The notes under the pieces: generated by a model
What the model saw: the letters and a program-made list of their open reading frames with translations, nothing else
What the model was told of the DNA's origin: nothing
Database searches by the model: none
Position numbers and translations under genes: made by a program
Part shown: piece by piece, positions 8,976-16,825 of the stretch
Numbering within the stretch: position 1 is the first letter of the stretch
How the letters are laid out: each line of letters opens with the position of its first letter
NCBI RefSeq assembly: GCF_021568695.1
Contig: NZ_JAKGTI010000002.1
Span: 1-64,000, forward strand
From: Maritalea mediterranea
Lineage (GTDB): Bacteria > Pseudomonadota > Alphaproteobacteria > Rhizobiales > Devosiaceae
Length of the DNA stretch: 64,000 nucleotides
Direction: 5' to 3'

Positions 8976-9829
8976 TAGCGCTGCCAGGTCAATATACCGG
9001 CGCATATGATGATGGCGGCCCCCAAAAGCACAATCGGTTCGATTGGGGCAGCAAACAGCAATGCCCCGTAAATCACGCCCCAAATAATCTGGCTATATTG
9101 GAACGGGGCCACCAGATTAGCCGCCCGCGATCGTAAAGCACGCACCAATAAGCGGTGTCCACAATAAAAGCAAAAACCAGCGGCCAGCAATGGCAACGCA
9201 AAATCAGTTGTAAGCGGACGCACCTCGGAGAATGGTAACAAAAATCCCGCGCAGCAAATCAGGCCAATCAACACGGTACTGACCAGCGCCAAGTCCGTTT
9301 CACTGGCTTTCAAATTTCGCATGACCAACATGGAAGCGGCGAACACAAAAGCTGAGCCCAGGGCCGCCACATGCCCCCAACCGATCACGGAGATACCGGG
9401 ACGCAACACTATGATAACACCCACAAATCCAAGCATCACCGCAAAGGATTGTTTGCGGGTCAACACTTCTTTGAACAGAATGGCTGAGAAAAACGCCACC
9501 AATATGGGCGTGAGAAATGCCAACACATAGGCTTCGGCCAGCGGCAACAGATCAAATGCAATATAGATCAACACCGTATCGATACCCAAAAACACCGCCC
9601 GAAGAACCGCAATTTTTGGATGTAGGGGCCAGAGCGCTTTGGGTCGTTTTTGAATGAAGGCATGCGCCACGGTAAAGCCAAGACCGACCACACTCACCAT
9701 GATCGAAGTTTGTGCCACAGAATAATGGCTGGTCAGATATTTCACCATGGCGTCACACAACGACAAAACGGCAAATGCCGCTGGCGCCCACACTAAGCTT
9801 GCGGGCGCGATGGCAGAACTGATTTTCAT
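8972..9829 (-). CDS. EamA/DMT-family transporter
   Basis: A 285-residue integral membrane protein with about ten predicted hydrophobic segments arranged as two EamA halves of five. The first half ends with AEAYVLAFLTPILVAFFSAI and KEVLTRKQ, the classic DMT pattern of a conserved Pro-containing helix followed by a basic/acidic loop. Members move metabolites, often amino acids or their derivatives, outward or inward; the substrate here is unknown. It is the last gene of the minus-strand operon starting with the binding protein at 13045, 48 bases after the permease gene, and its stop shares bases with the stop of the convergent gntR. Confidence 0.8.
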   Translation of the reverse strand: MKISSAIAPASLVWAPAAFAVLSLCDAMVKYLTSHYSVAQTSIMVSVVGLGFTVAHAFIQKRPKALWPLHPKIAVLRAVFLGIDTVLIYIAFDLLPLAEAYVLAFLTPILVAFFSAILFKEVLTRKQSFAVMLGFVGVIIVLRPGISVIGWGHVAALGSAFVFAASMLVMRNLKASETDLALVSTVLIGLICCAGFLLPFSEVRPLTTDFALPLLAAGFCFYCGHRLLVRALRSRAANLVAPFQYSQIIWGVIYGALLFAAPIEPIVLLGAAIIICAGILTWQRY

Positions 9830-9849
9830 TGCAACATGCCTAATGGCGC

Positions 9850-9868
9850 GCCGGAGGGGTGATCCGGC
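9850..9868 (-). other. Intercistronic hairpin between permease and EamA genes
   Basis: GCCGGA-GGGGTGA-TCCGGC can form a perfect 6-bp stem with a 7-base loop in the 48-base gap. It has no T-run, so it may stabilise upstream mRNA rather than terminate. Confidence 0.4.
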
Positions 9869-9877
9869 ACGGGAGAT

Positions 9878-10849
9878 TTATCGCCGGTAAGAGCGTTCAT
9901 AACGGTTTTCAATGCGCGCTTGGATGGACTCCAAGCCGATGGACAGCAGCCAATAAATCAACGAAGCGGTGATCAGCATCTCAATATGTCTGAATTCGGT
10001 TTGACCCAATGTGCGTGACAGGTAGGTCAACTCCCAAACGCCCACAACTGACACCAAAGAGGAATCCTTGAGCATGGCAATAAACTGGCTGCCGGTTGGC
10101 GGCACGATCACCCGCATGGCTTGTGGCAAAATCACCAACCACATGGTCTGCAAGTGATTGAGGCCCAACGCTTGCGCGCCCTCAGATTGCCCTTTGGGAA
10201 TGGATTGAATGCCAGCGCGAAAAATTTCAGTCATATAAGCGCCATAGCAAAGCGATAACGCGGTGATCCCCGCTGGAATGGCATCGATAATAAAGCCAAG
10301 CTGTGGCAATCCGAGATAAATCAAATAGACCTGCATCAAAAGTGGCAAACCACGAAACAGGGAGGTGTAGAACGTCGCCAAGCCATAAATTGCGCCATTT
10401 TTGGAGAGTTTGGCAATGGCCCCCACAAGCGCGATGACGGTGGCAATGGCGATGGAAACAGCAGAGATATATAGGGTGGTCATCACCCCACGCGTGACCA
10501 AAAATCCAATCTTGCGCAGAATGAATTCAAAACTGAGATCAAATGAATAGAAAAAGATCAGCAAGAGAACTAAAAGCTCAGCCCACACCACCAGCATTTG
10601 CTGTACGCGGCCAAATTTGCTGATCAATTTCCAGTTCAAAAAGAACAGTACCGCCACCAATGTGGCGCTGAAGATGCCTACAATAATGGGGCTCTGTTCT
10701 GCCGTGGGTGCAAGGCCGGGAACAAAGGCCAGAAATGTGTTTTCGCGCAACCCCACAAAGTAAAATGCAGCGGTGAGCGCAACAAACAAAACGCTTAGTC
10801 CCACCTGTTTGGTGGCTTCTGGATATTTGATCAATATTTCTCTGAGCAT
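9878..10849 (-). CDS. Polar amino acid-type ABC transporter permease
   Basis: A 323-residue inner-membrane permease. An unusual N-terminal extension with three hydrophobic segments (about 15-110) precedes the standard HisM-type core of about 210 residues, which holds the EAA loop GIQSIPKGQSEGAQALGL that contacts the ATPase. This longer layout is known for some alphaproteobacterial amino acid permeases. It lies between the FAD oxidase and EamA genes, downstream of the binding protein 12221-13045, its likely partner. No second permease and no ATPase gene are in the cluster, so the permease may form a homodimer and borrow an ATPase encoded elsewhere. Cargo is probably a fructosyl amino acid or a related amine. 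Confidence 0.85.
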   Translation of the reverse strand: MLREILIKYPEATKQVGLSVLFVALTAAFYFVGLRENTFLAFVPGLAPTAEQSPIIVGIFSATLVAVLFFLNWKLISKFGRVQQMLVVWAELLVLLLIFFYSFDLSFEFILRKIGFLVTRGVMTTLYISAVSIAIATVIALVGAIAKLSKNGAIYGLATFYTSLFRGLPLLMQVYLIYLGLPQLGFIIDAIPAGITALSLCYGAYMTEIFRAGIQSIPKGQSEGAQALGLNHLQTMWLVILPQAMRVIVPPTGSQFIAMLKDSSLVSVVGVWELTYLSRTLGQTEFRHIEMLITASLIYWLLSIGLESIQARIENRYERSYRR

Positions 10850-10873
10850 AGTCCCCCCAATGCTGTGTGGCGC

Positions 10874-12151
10874 TTAGCCACGTTCTTTCCACCAGTCCAT
10901 GGCCTGCAACCCCCAATAGGTCATCTGCGCCGCAGCTTTGCCCACGGGCCCGCCGGTCCAGCTCAGGCCATATGGCGCAAATAATTCATATCGATTTGAG
11001 GTGCCTAAAAGGGCTTCGGCCACTATGGTGCCACCAATCGCTGTGGTGTTCAGCCCATGGCCACCAAACGCGGTGCAATACCAAATCTGATTGTTTAATT
11101 TGCCAATTTGCGGCATTTGATGGCGGGCATATGCCATGAGACCTGACCAGGCCAGTTCAACCTTGAGCGTCGCAAGTTCAGGAAATGTCCCTACCATTTG
11201 TTTGCGTAAAATCTGGGCCACATGTTCTGATTTGGCGGGCATGGTGGTGATCCGCCCACCCCACATGAGACGTTTGCCGCCCTCGACCAACCGATAATAA
11301 TCCGCCGCACGGCGATCATCGCCAATCGCATCGCGGGTCTTAATCACATGTGCCAGTTGCTCTGGCGCGGCCTCGGTGATCAACACATAGGTGGCAATTG
11401 GCAAAAAGGCGCGCTTTAATTTGGGCAATAGGTTGCCGGTATAGCCACCGGTGGTCACCAACACTTGATCAGCTTTCACCCGACCATTCTTTGTGTGTAT
11501 CAACACGCTGTCCGCACTTTTTTCGATGCGCTGGGCAGCAGATTGTTCAAAGATTATGCCGCCGTTTGCTTCCACCGCAGCGGCAAGGCCTCGCGCATAA
11601 TTGAGCGGATGAATATGAAACGCATTCTTGTCGCGCAAGCCTTGATGATAGCAACTGGACTTGAGCCGATCCTGAACAGCGTCGCGGTCCAAAAACTCAA
11701 GCGGATAATCATAGTCTCGCAAGCTTTGCGCTGCAGCAATTTTCAGATCTTCGCCACTATCATATCGCGTTACCCCGGTGATTCCGGTAATCGGTTCCGC
11801 TGATGAAATGTCATATTGCTGAATATTGTCGCGCACAATTTCCATGCCTTCAATCGACATATTGTGCAGCGTGCGGGCGTCAGCATTGCCAATCTTTTTT
11901 GCAATTTGCGCCTCACCTACTGCATAGCCGGGGCTGACAAATCCGCCATTGCGACCAGATGCGCCCCACCCCACCATATCTGCCTCAAGCACGATGACTT
12001 TATTGCCGGCCTTTGCCAATTCAAGCGCAGCAGTGAGGCCGGCATAGCCTGCACCAATAATGCAGATTTGTGCCGCTTCCTGTCCTGCAAGAGCAGACCG
12101 CTCCTTTTGGTCCACCACAGTGCGGGCATAATAGCTGTCAACGTAATTCAT
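10874..12151 (-). CDS. FAD-dependent amine/amino acid oxidase (DAO family)
   Basis: About 425 residues. The N-terminus carries the Rossmann FAD motif ICIIGAGYAGLTAALELAKAG followed by GASGRNGGFVSPGY, the pattern of gamma-glutamylputrescine oxidase and related DAO enzymes that oxidise secondary or primary amines with release of H2O2 or reduced acceptor. Start: ATG at 12151 with GGGAA upstream; an in-frame TTG nine codons earlier lacks a site. It is the second gene of the operon, after the binding protein. Amadoriases (fructosyl amine oxidases) belong to the same superfamily, so in this fructosamine context it may oxidise an Amadori compound or the amine freed from it; the sequence does not decide. 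Confidence 0.75.
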   Translation of the reverse strand: MNYVDSYYARTVVDQKERSALAGQEAAQICIIGAGYAGLTAALELAKAGNKVIVLEADMVGWGASGRNGGFVSPGYAVGEAQIAKKIGNADARTLHNMSIEGMEIVRDNIQQYDISSAEPITGITGVTRYDSGEDLKIAAAQSLRDYDYPLEFLDRDAVQDRLKSSCYHQGLRDKNAFHIHPLNYARGLAAAVEANGGIIFEQSAAQRIEKSADSVLIHTKNGRVKADQVLVTTGGYTGNLLPKLKRAFLPIATYVLITEAAPEQLAHVIKTRDAIGDDRRAADYYRLVEGGKRLMWGGRITTMPAKSEHVAQILRKQMVGTFPELATLKVELAWSGLMAYARHQMPQIGKLNNQIWYCTAFGGHGLNTTAIGGTIVAEALLGTSNRYELFAPYGLSWTGGPVGKAAAQMTYWGLQAMDWWKERG

Positions 12152-12192
12152 GGTCTTGGTTCCCGAGAGATGGGGCAAAGGTGAGAAAATGC

Positions 12193-12211
12193 GCCGACCC
12201 TAAGGGCCGGC
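12193..12211 (-). other. Hairpin after the binding-protein gene
   Basis: GCCGACCCT and AAGGGCCGGC form a nearly perfect inverted repeat just after the binding-protein stop. Such hairpins commonly protect the binding-protein mRNA and lower expression of the downstream genes. No T-run follows. Confidence 0.45.
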
Positions 12212-12220
12212 ACATTACAC

Positions 12221-13045
12221 TTATTCAGCGGCGTAGTTTTTGCCGTACCATTTGGTGCTGAACTCTGCGATCACGCCTTCCTCTTTCATGGCATTGAGGG
12301 TTTCAGTGATCTTATTGTTCCATTCTTCATCACCCTTTTCGGTGATCACCACCAAGGGCTCACGGAACGCATATTCATCTTCGATGATCCGCAATGGATA
12401 GCCATTTTCAATGGCTTGCCCTGCGGTTTGCTCTGGTGCAATCACCGCATCAACCCGTACACCTTGGCCAAGGCGCAAATCATCAAAAGGCAACATGGAT
12501 TCTGCATAGGTGCGGATATCGCCAGGCTCAACCTTATATTCGATTGGCGGCTGGTCTGGCGCTGCAATATCCAATTGCCGACGAATATAATCTTCTGACG
12601 TGGTTGCGGTTTCCACACCGATTACCTTGCCATTCAAATCGTCCACCGTTTGAATGTCGGCATCTTCATGCACCACCCACACATAGGGGCTATAATAATA
12701 GGTGCCCGGAAAGTCGATCACTTGCGCTCGAGCTTTGGTGGGGGTCACAGACCCAACGCCCAAATCGTAGCGCCCTTTCCAGCGACCGCCGGTCATTGTG
12801 GCCCAATCAGGTGTTTCAAACCGCACCTCTACGCCCAGGCGATTGGCAATCTCTGTGGCCACATCAATATCAAAGCCCACCATTTCATTATCGTCATTGA
12901 GAAAGCTTTGTGGAGGCCAGCCCGAATTTGTGGCCACAACCATTTCACCACGGTCCATCACCCGATCCAGGGTTTCGCCGGCCATCGCCTGCGTGGTCGA
13001 CAGCGCCAATGCGCCTGCCACCGCGAATTTAATAACATTGTTCAA
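12221..13045 (-). CDS. ABC transporter substrate-binding protein, amino acid (family 3) type
   Basis: A 274-residue periplasmic protein with a signal peptide (IKFAVAGALALSTTQAMA, cleaved before GE) and the two-lobed family 3 fold: GEMVVATNSGWPPQSFLNDD at the start of lobe one, GFDIDVATEIANRLGVEV, the DFPGTYYYSPYVWVV hinge strand and GKVIGVETATTSEDYI in lobe two. It heads the minus-strand operon with oxidase, permease and EamA genes and is transcribed away from frlB. One palindromic operator lies 58 bases upstream of its ATG. The ligand is unknown; a fructosyl amino acid is the natural guess from the neighbours. Confidence 0.85.
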   Translation of the reverse strand: MNNVIKFAVAGALALSTTQAMAGETLDRVMDRGEMVVATNSGWPPQSFLNDDNEMVGFDIDVATEIANRLGVEVRFETPDWATMTGGRWKGRYDLGVGSVTPTKARAQVIDFPGTYYYSPYVWVVHEDADIQTVDDLNGKVIGVETATTSEDYIRRQLDIAAPDQPPIEYKVEPGDIRTYAESMLPFDDLRLGQGVRVDAVIAPEQTAGQAIENGYPLRIIEDEYAFREPLVVITEKGDEEWNNKITETLNAMKEEGVIAEFSTKWYGKNYAAE

Positions 13046-13102
13046 TTGTCTACTCCCTTTTGTAAAACATCAGCGATGCGTGCCGACCCACACCACCTAA
13101 TG

Positions 13103-13113
13103 TTGTATGACAA
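13103..13113 (+). promoter_or_regulatory. Palindromic GntR-type operator, binding-protein side
   Basis: TTGTATGACAA fits the GntR-family pattern (T-x-GT ... AC-x-A). Its exact reverse complement occurs 221 bases away at 13324-13334, and a degenerate copy lies ahead of gntR. It is placed 58 bases upstream of the binding-protein start, in the promoter zone of the minus-strand operon. Binding by the 8256-8975 regulator is inferred. Confidence 0.6.
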
Positions 13114-13297
13114 CTAATCGTTGCATGCACTTATTCACCTGTCAATATATGAAAAAGAAAATAATTGCGGACCATAAAGAACCGCGGATATGCACCCTAA
13201 AGTTTAGGGGATATATATACCAATATGTTGAAATCACAGTATTTTATAGGTGAGCATCACGTGTAGTGATCATCTATTTTAGTCAATTTGAGCCAGC

Positions 13298-13334
13298 TTG
13301 ACAAAAATATTTTCTCATGCATGTTGTCATACAA
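13298..13334 (+). promoter_or_regulatory. frlB promoter region with overlapping GntR-type operator
   Basis: TTGACA at 13298-13303 is a consensus -35 box. The palindrome TTGTCATACAA at 13324-13334 covers the place where the -10 box is expected, so a bound repressor would exclude RNA polymerase. The frlB start is 42 bases downstream, after the ribosome site GAAGGGGGAG. No good -10 consensus is visible apart from the operator itself. Confidence 0.5.
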
Positions 13335-13376
13335 CCTATACAAGTTGTTTGAACTTTAGCTCACGAAGGGGGAGCC

Positions 13377-14390
13377 ATGTTTAATTTTGATGCAGAGCGT
13401 TTTTTGCGAATCCAGGATGGGGCGGTTGCGCAGGCGCAGGCCCTGCGCCCGCACATCGCCGGCCTAGTTGAAAATGGGGCGCAAAACATTTTTCTGCTGG
13501 GCACAGGCGGCGCAGCGATTTTGATGGAACCCGCGGCAGATCTCTTGCGCAAGCGCTCTGCCTTTCCCGTATTCACAGAATTCACTGCCGAATTGAACAT
13601 CGATGGCTCAGTCCATTTGGGCAGTAATTCCATTGTGGTCATCCCGTCCCTTTCAGGGACCACCAAGGAAAGCATCGAATTGCTGGAAACAGCGCAAAAG
13701 GCTGGCGCCCACGTGATCGTTTTGACCGGCCATGCCAACACGCCCTTGGCGCAAAAAGCAGACAAGGCGTTTGTCAATTTTGCTGAAGATGATACATCGT
13801 GCGAAAGCTTTTACATTCAGTCCTATGCTATTGCCCACGCTATTATGGCGGCGCGCGGCGAGCTGGAGAATGCACAGGCTCTTTATCAAGAGCTTGATCA
13901 ATTGCCGCAAGTGCTGCTCTCAGTAAAGCAGCAATTTGAATCCGAGGCGGCGCAGATTGCCACCCATATTCAAAATATGGATTATCACATCATTGCTGGC
14001 GCCGGAAACACATGGCCAGAAGCGCATTATTATGGCATGTGCATTTTGGAGGAAATGCAGTGGATCCGCACGCGGCCTGTGCACGCCTCACATTTTTTCC
14101 ACGGCACGCTAGAGATTTTGGAAAAGGATGTGAGTGTGTTGTTGTACAAGGGCGAAGATGCCTACCGGCCTCTTGTGGAACGCGTTGAAAACTTTGCCAA
14201 GCAATATACCAATGAGTTGATCATTTTTGATACGGCAAAGTTTGATATGAGCGACCTGTCTCCCACCGCGCGTGCCTATGCGTCGCCGATTGCCCTGGCC
14301 ACCATGATGGAGCGCATGAGCGCACACTTGGAAAGCCTGCGCAATCATCCATTGACCACACGTCGCTATTATAAGCGCGTGGCCTATTAA
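13377..14390 (+). CDS. frlB: Fructosamine-6-phosphate deglycase (FrlB-like, SIS domains)
   Basis: A 337-residue isomerase-fold protein with two SIS domains. The sugar-phosphate loops are GTGG at 42-45 and SLSGTTKES at 91-99; the second half has EEMQWIRTRPVHASHFFHGTLEIL, the region with the catalytic Glu and His in FrlB and glucosamine-6-phosphate deaminating enzymes. The C-terminus NHPLTTRRYYKRVAY closely resembles that of E. coli FrlB. FrlB splits phosphorylated fructosyl amino acids into glucose 6-phosphate and the amino acid. It is followed by the matching kinase gene and diverges from transport genes, as in known frl clusters. The exact amine (lysine, alpha-amino acids, opine-like compounds) cannot be read from the sequence. 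Confidence 0.8.
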   Translation: MFNFDAERFLRIQDGAVAQAQALRPHIAGLVENGAQNIFLLGTGGAAILMEPAADLLRKRSAFPVFTEFTAELNIDGSVHLGSNSIVVIPSLSGTTKESIELLETAQKAGAHVIVLTGHANTPLAQKADKAFVNFAEDDTSCESFYIQSYAIAHAIMAARGELENAQALYQELDQLPQVLLSVKQQFESEAAQIATHIQNMDYHIIAGAGNTWPEAHYYGMCILEEMQWIRTRPVHASHFFHGTLEILEKDVSVLLYKGEDAYRPLVERVENFAKQYTNELIIFDTAKFDMSDLSPTARAYASPIALATMMERMSAHLESLRNHPLTTRRYYKRVAY

Positions 14391-14397
14391 TTGAATT

Positions 14398-14419
14398 GAT
14401 GTCGTCTTCGGCCGACATC
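14398..14419 (+). other. Intercistronic hairpin between frlB and frlD
   Basis: GATGTCG and CGACATC form a 7-bp stem around an 8-base loop in the 49-base gap, followed by only TTT. It may set the ratio of the two proteins; a full terminator is unlikely because frlD has no own promoter in view. Confidence 0.4.
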
Positions 14420-14439
14420 TTTAAGGTTGGGGCAGTTTA

Positions 14440-15258
14440 ATGCCATCATTTGATTTTGCTTGTGTCGGCGACAATTGTATCGATAGATTTGGCGCACCCC
14501 TTCACCAAATGCTGGTGGGCGGCAATGCACTGAATGTTGCGGTTCAATTGGCCCGACACGGAGAGAAGTCAGCCTATTTCGGCGCAGTTGGCCGGGATAT
14601 AGATGGTGATGTAACCATCAAGACGTTAAATCAAAACAACGTGTCCAACGTCCATACTCAACGTCTTGACGCCCCAACCGCTTATACAAACCTTTCCTTC
14701 ACCCCTGCCGGTGATCGCATAATTGACTTTGAAGAATTTGGCGCCAGCGGCCTCTATCGTCCCAGCTGTGCTGATTTAGACATTTTAAAAAAGATGCGCC
14801 ATGTGCATATCGGCTGGCTCAAAGATGGCGGCACCACCAAACGCTTTTTGCGCGGTCACAATGTATTTGTCTCTCAGGATTTGGGCGTGAATGCCGCGCC
14901 AATTGATAAAGACCCTCAGGATCTCTCGCTCGCATTTGATTCTGCTGGTGATGATAAGTCCGTGGCCCGCACACGCGCTATAGACTTGATAAAGAAGGGC
15001 GCAAAATGCGCTATTGTCAGTTGTGGCGCCAAGGGCAGCGTCGGATTTGACGGCCATGATTGGGCCGAAACCAATAGCACCCCCGTCAACGTGGTCGACA
15101 CAACGGGCGCCGGCGACAGCTTCGCCGCAGGCGTCATCGCCGCCCTGCACAAAGGCAAAAACCTGCAACAATCGCTGGAACAAGGCCGAGACTGGGCCGC
15201 CCTCACCTGCGGCCACCCGGGCGGTTTTCCGCAAAAAATGGCCTCCCAAACGCCCTGA
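14440..15258 (+). CDS. frlD: PfkB-family sugar kinase, probable fructosamine 6-kinase (FrlD-like)
   Basis: A 272-residue ribokinase-fold enzyme. The N-terminus CVGDNCIDRFG is the hallmark of FrlD-type kinases, followed by the sugar-binding GGNALNVAVQLARHG; near the C-terminus VVDTTGAGDSFAAG (218-231) holds the anion hole and the catalytic base Asp226. FrlD phosphorylates the fructosyl moiety at O6, producing the FrlB substrate. It follows frlB by 49 bases with a modest ribosome site (AAGG). The end of the gene borders a non-coding stretch containing the dispersed repeat. Substrate identity is inferred from the gene pair. Confidence 0.8.
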   Translation: MPSFDFACVGDNCIDRFGAPLHQMLVGGNALNVAVQLARHGEKSAYFGAVGRDIDGDVTIKTLNQNNVSNVHTQRLDAPTAYTNLSFTPAGDRIIDFEEFGASGLYRPSCADLDILKKMRHVHIGWLKDGGTTKRFLRGHNVFVSQDLGVNAAPIDKDPQDLSLAFDSAGDDKSVARTRAIDLIKKGAKCAIVSCGAKGSVGFDGHDWAETNSTPVNVVDTTGAGDSFAAGVIAALHKGKNLQQSLEQGRDWAALTCGHPGGFPQKMASQTP

Positions 15259-15336
15259 CGAATCCACCTTAATTGAAATAATGTCCGCGTCCACACACCA
15301 GATTTATGACGCGTACCAGTCTCCGAGAGAGCGCTA

Positions 15337-15435
15337 TCCCAAAAGCCGACATTGGGACCGCTTCCATTGCGTCCCCCTAAGCAGATCTTCATCGGATGCC
15401 TTGCCAGGATTTGAATTAAAGGCGGATATGCGGGA
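15337..15435 (+). repeat. Dispersed degenerate repeat, copy 3 (near full length)
   Basis: Starts TCCCAAAAGCCGACATTGGG and aligns with 3531-3630 over about 100 bases. TCCCAA/TTGGGA can pair. The rest of 15259-15626 holds no convincing gene. Confidence 0.6.
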
Positions 15436-15626
15436 CATAATCGCCCTTCGGCTCGACCTATTTGAGACAATCCTGAACAATACAATGATTTTTTGTCGGC
15501 ATTGCGTTGTTTCGACGAAGGGGTTTTCGAAGTATCTGTATAGGAGGTTTGGGAGGCATCATGGTCGTTGCACTTTTACTCCTCTCCCCCTCCCCTGATT
15601 TGGCAATACGGCAACATGCATCACAT

Positions 15627-15650
15627 AAAAAAAGCGGCGGATGATCGCCG
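15627..15650 (-). terminator. Rho-independent terminator of the aldo-keto reductase gene
   Basis: On the minus strand CGGCG-ATCATC-CGCCG forms a 5-bp GC stem followed by C and seven T, about 40 bases after the reductase stop. Confidence 0.6.
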
Positions 15651-15689
15651 ATCTTCCGTCGCCCCTTACACCGTGTTAACCCAAAGCTT

Positions 15690-16715
15690 CTAGCTTGAGG
15701 AACCTGCCCATAAATTGATATCGGCCTCGACGGCATAACGATCTATTTCGTCAAGCTCGGCAGTTGTAAATGAGAGGTTTTCGAGCGCTCCTACACAGTC
15801 AATGACCTGTTGTGGTTTTGACGCTCCGATCAATGCAGAGTTCACGCCACCATCCCTTAAAACCCATGCAATGGCCATTTGAGCGAGTGTTTGCCCGCGA
15901 TTTTTTGCGATGGCGTTCAACTGCCGGATATTCTCCATGGCCTCCTCAGACAGGAAGCTTTTGCTCAGCGTGTCATTTTGGCTGGCCCGGCTGTCTTTGG
16001 GTACGCCCTTCAGGTATTTGTCCGTCAGCATGCCTTGAGCCAGGGGCGTAAAAACGATCGAACCGATACCCAACTCTTGCAATGTATCCTTGAGGCCGTC
16101 GCGTTCGATCCACCGGTTGAGCATGTTGTAGCTGGGCTGATGGATGAGACAAGGCGTACCGAGATTCTTTAGGATTTTTGCGGCCTCGCGTGTGCGCTCG
16201 GAATTATACGACGATATCCCCACATAGAGCGCTTTGCCGGATCTGACGATTTGATCAAGCGCGCCCATGGTTTCTTCCAACGGAGTGTTGGCATCAAACC
16301 GGTGCGAATAGAAAATATCGACATAGTCGACACCAAGACGTTTGAGGCTCTGGTCACAAGAGGCCATCAGGTATTTTCTGCTGCCCCCATCACCATAGGG
16401 GCCCTCCCACATATCCCAACCCGCCTTTGAGGAAATGATTAACTCGTCCCGATGACTGGCAAAATCTGTTCTCAGGATTTCACCAAAGGCCTCTTCGGCA
16501 CTGCCTGCAGGCGGGCCATAATTATTCGCCAGATCAAAATGGGTAATACCCAAATCAAATGCCGTTCGACAAATAGATGATTTGACTTCATTGGAGGTCG
16601 AATGGCCAAAATTGTGCCAGAGGCCAAGTGAAATGGCAGGCAATTTCAGCCCACTATTGCCTACGTGATTGTAGGTCATTTTGGCATATCGTTCAGCGCT
16701 GGGTTGATAAGACAT
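15690..16715 (-). CDS. yghZ: Aldo-keto reductase, YghZ/L-glyceraldehyde 3-phosphate reductase type
   Basis: A 341-residue AKR of the AKR14-like group. It follows E. coli YghZ closely from MSYQPSAERYAKMTYNHVG on: AISLGLWHNFG, FDLANNYGPPAGSAE (catalytic Asp and Tyr), SSKAGWDMWEGPYGD (catalytic Lys), YVDIFYSHRFD, and the NADPH-site end VLRDGGVNSALIGASKP. YghZ reduces L-glyceraldehyde 3-phosphate and methylglyoxal-type aldehydes with NADPH. ATG at 16715 has AGGAAA upstream. It is a single gene with its own terminator, about 110 bases after hyuB on the same strand, so read-through from the hydantoinase operon is possible. A detoxifying role is inferred. Confidence 0.85.
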   Translation of the reverse strand: MSYQPSAERYAKMTYNHVGNSGLKLPAISLGLWHNFGHSTSNEVKSSICRTAFDLGITHFDLANNYGPPAGSAEEAFGEILRTDFASHRDELIISSKAGWDMWEGPYGDGGSRKYLMASCDQSLKRLGVDYVDIFYSHRFDANTPLEETMGALDQIVRSGKALYVGISSYNSERTREAAKILKNLGTPCLIHQPSYNMLNRWIERDGLKDTLQELGIGSIVFTPLAQGMLTDKYLKGVPKDSRASQNDTLSKSFLSEEAMENIRQLNAIAKNRGQTLAQMAIAWVLRDGGVNSALIGASKPQQVIDCVGALENLSFTTAELDEIDRYAVEADINLWAGSSS

Positions 16716-16825
16716 GTGTCACTTTCCTAGTATTGTGGTCGCACCCGTGCCCTCATCTCAAGGATTGAAGGCACGCGCACTGACTCGGGAATTGGAGGCG
16801 AACAGCTATTGGCGCAACCGGCCTG

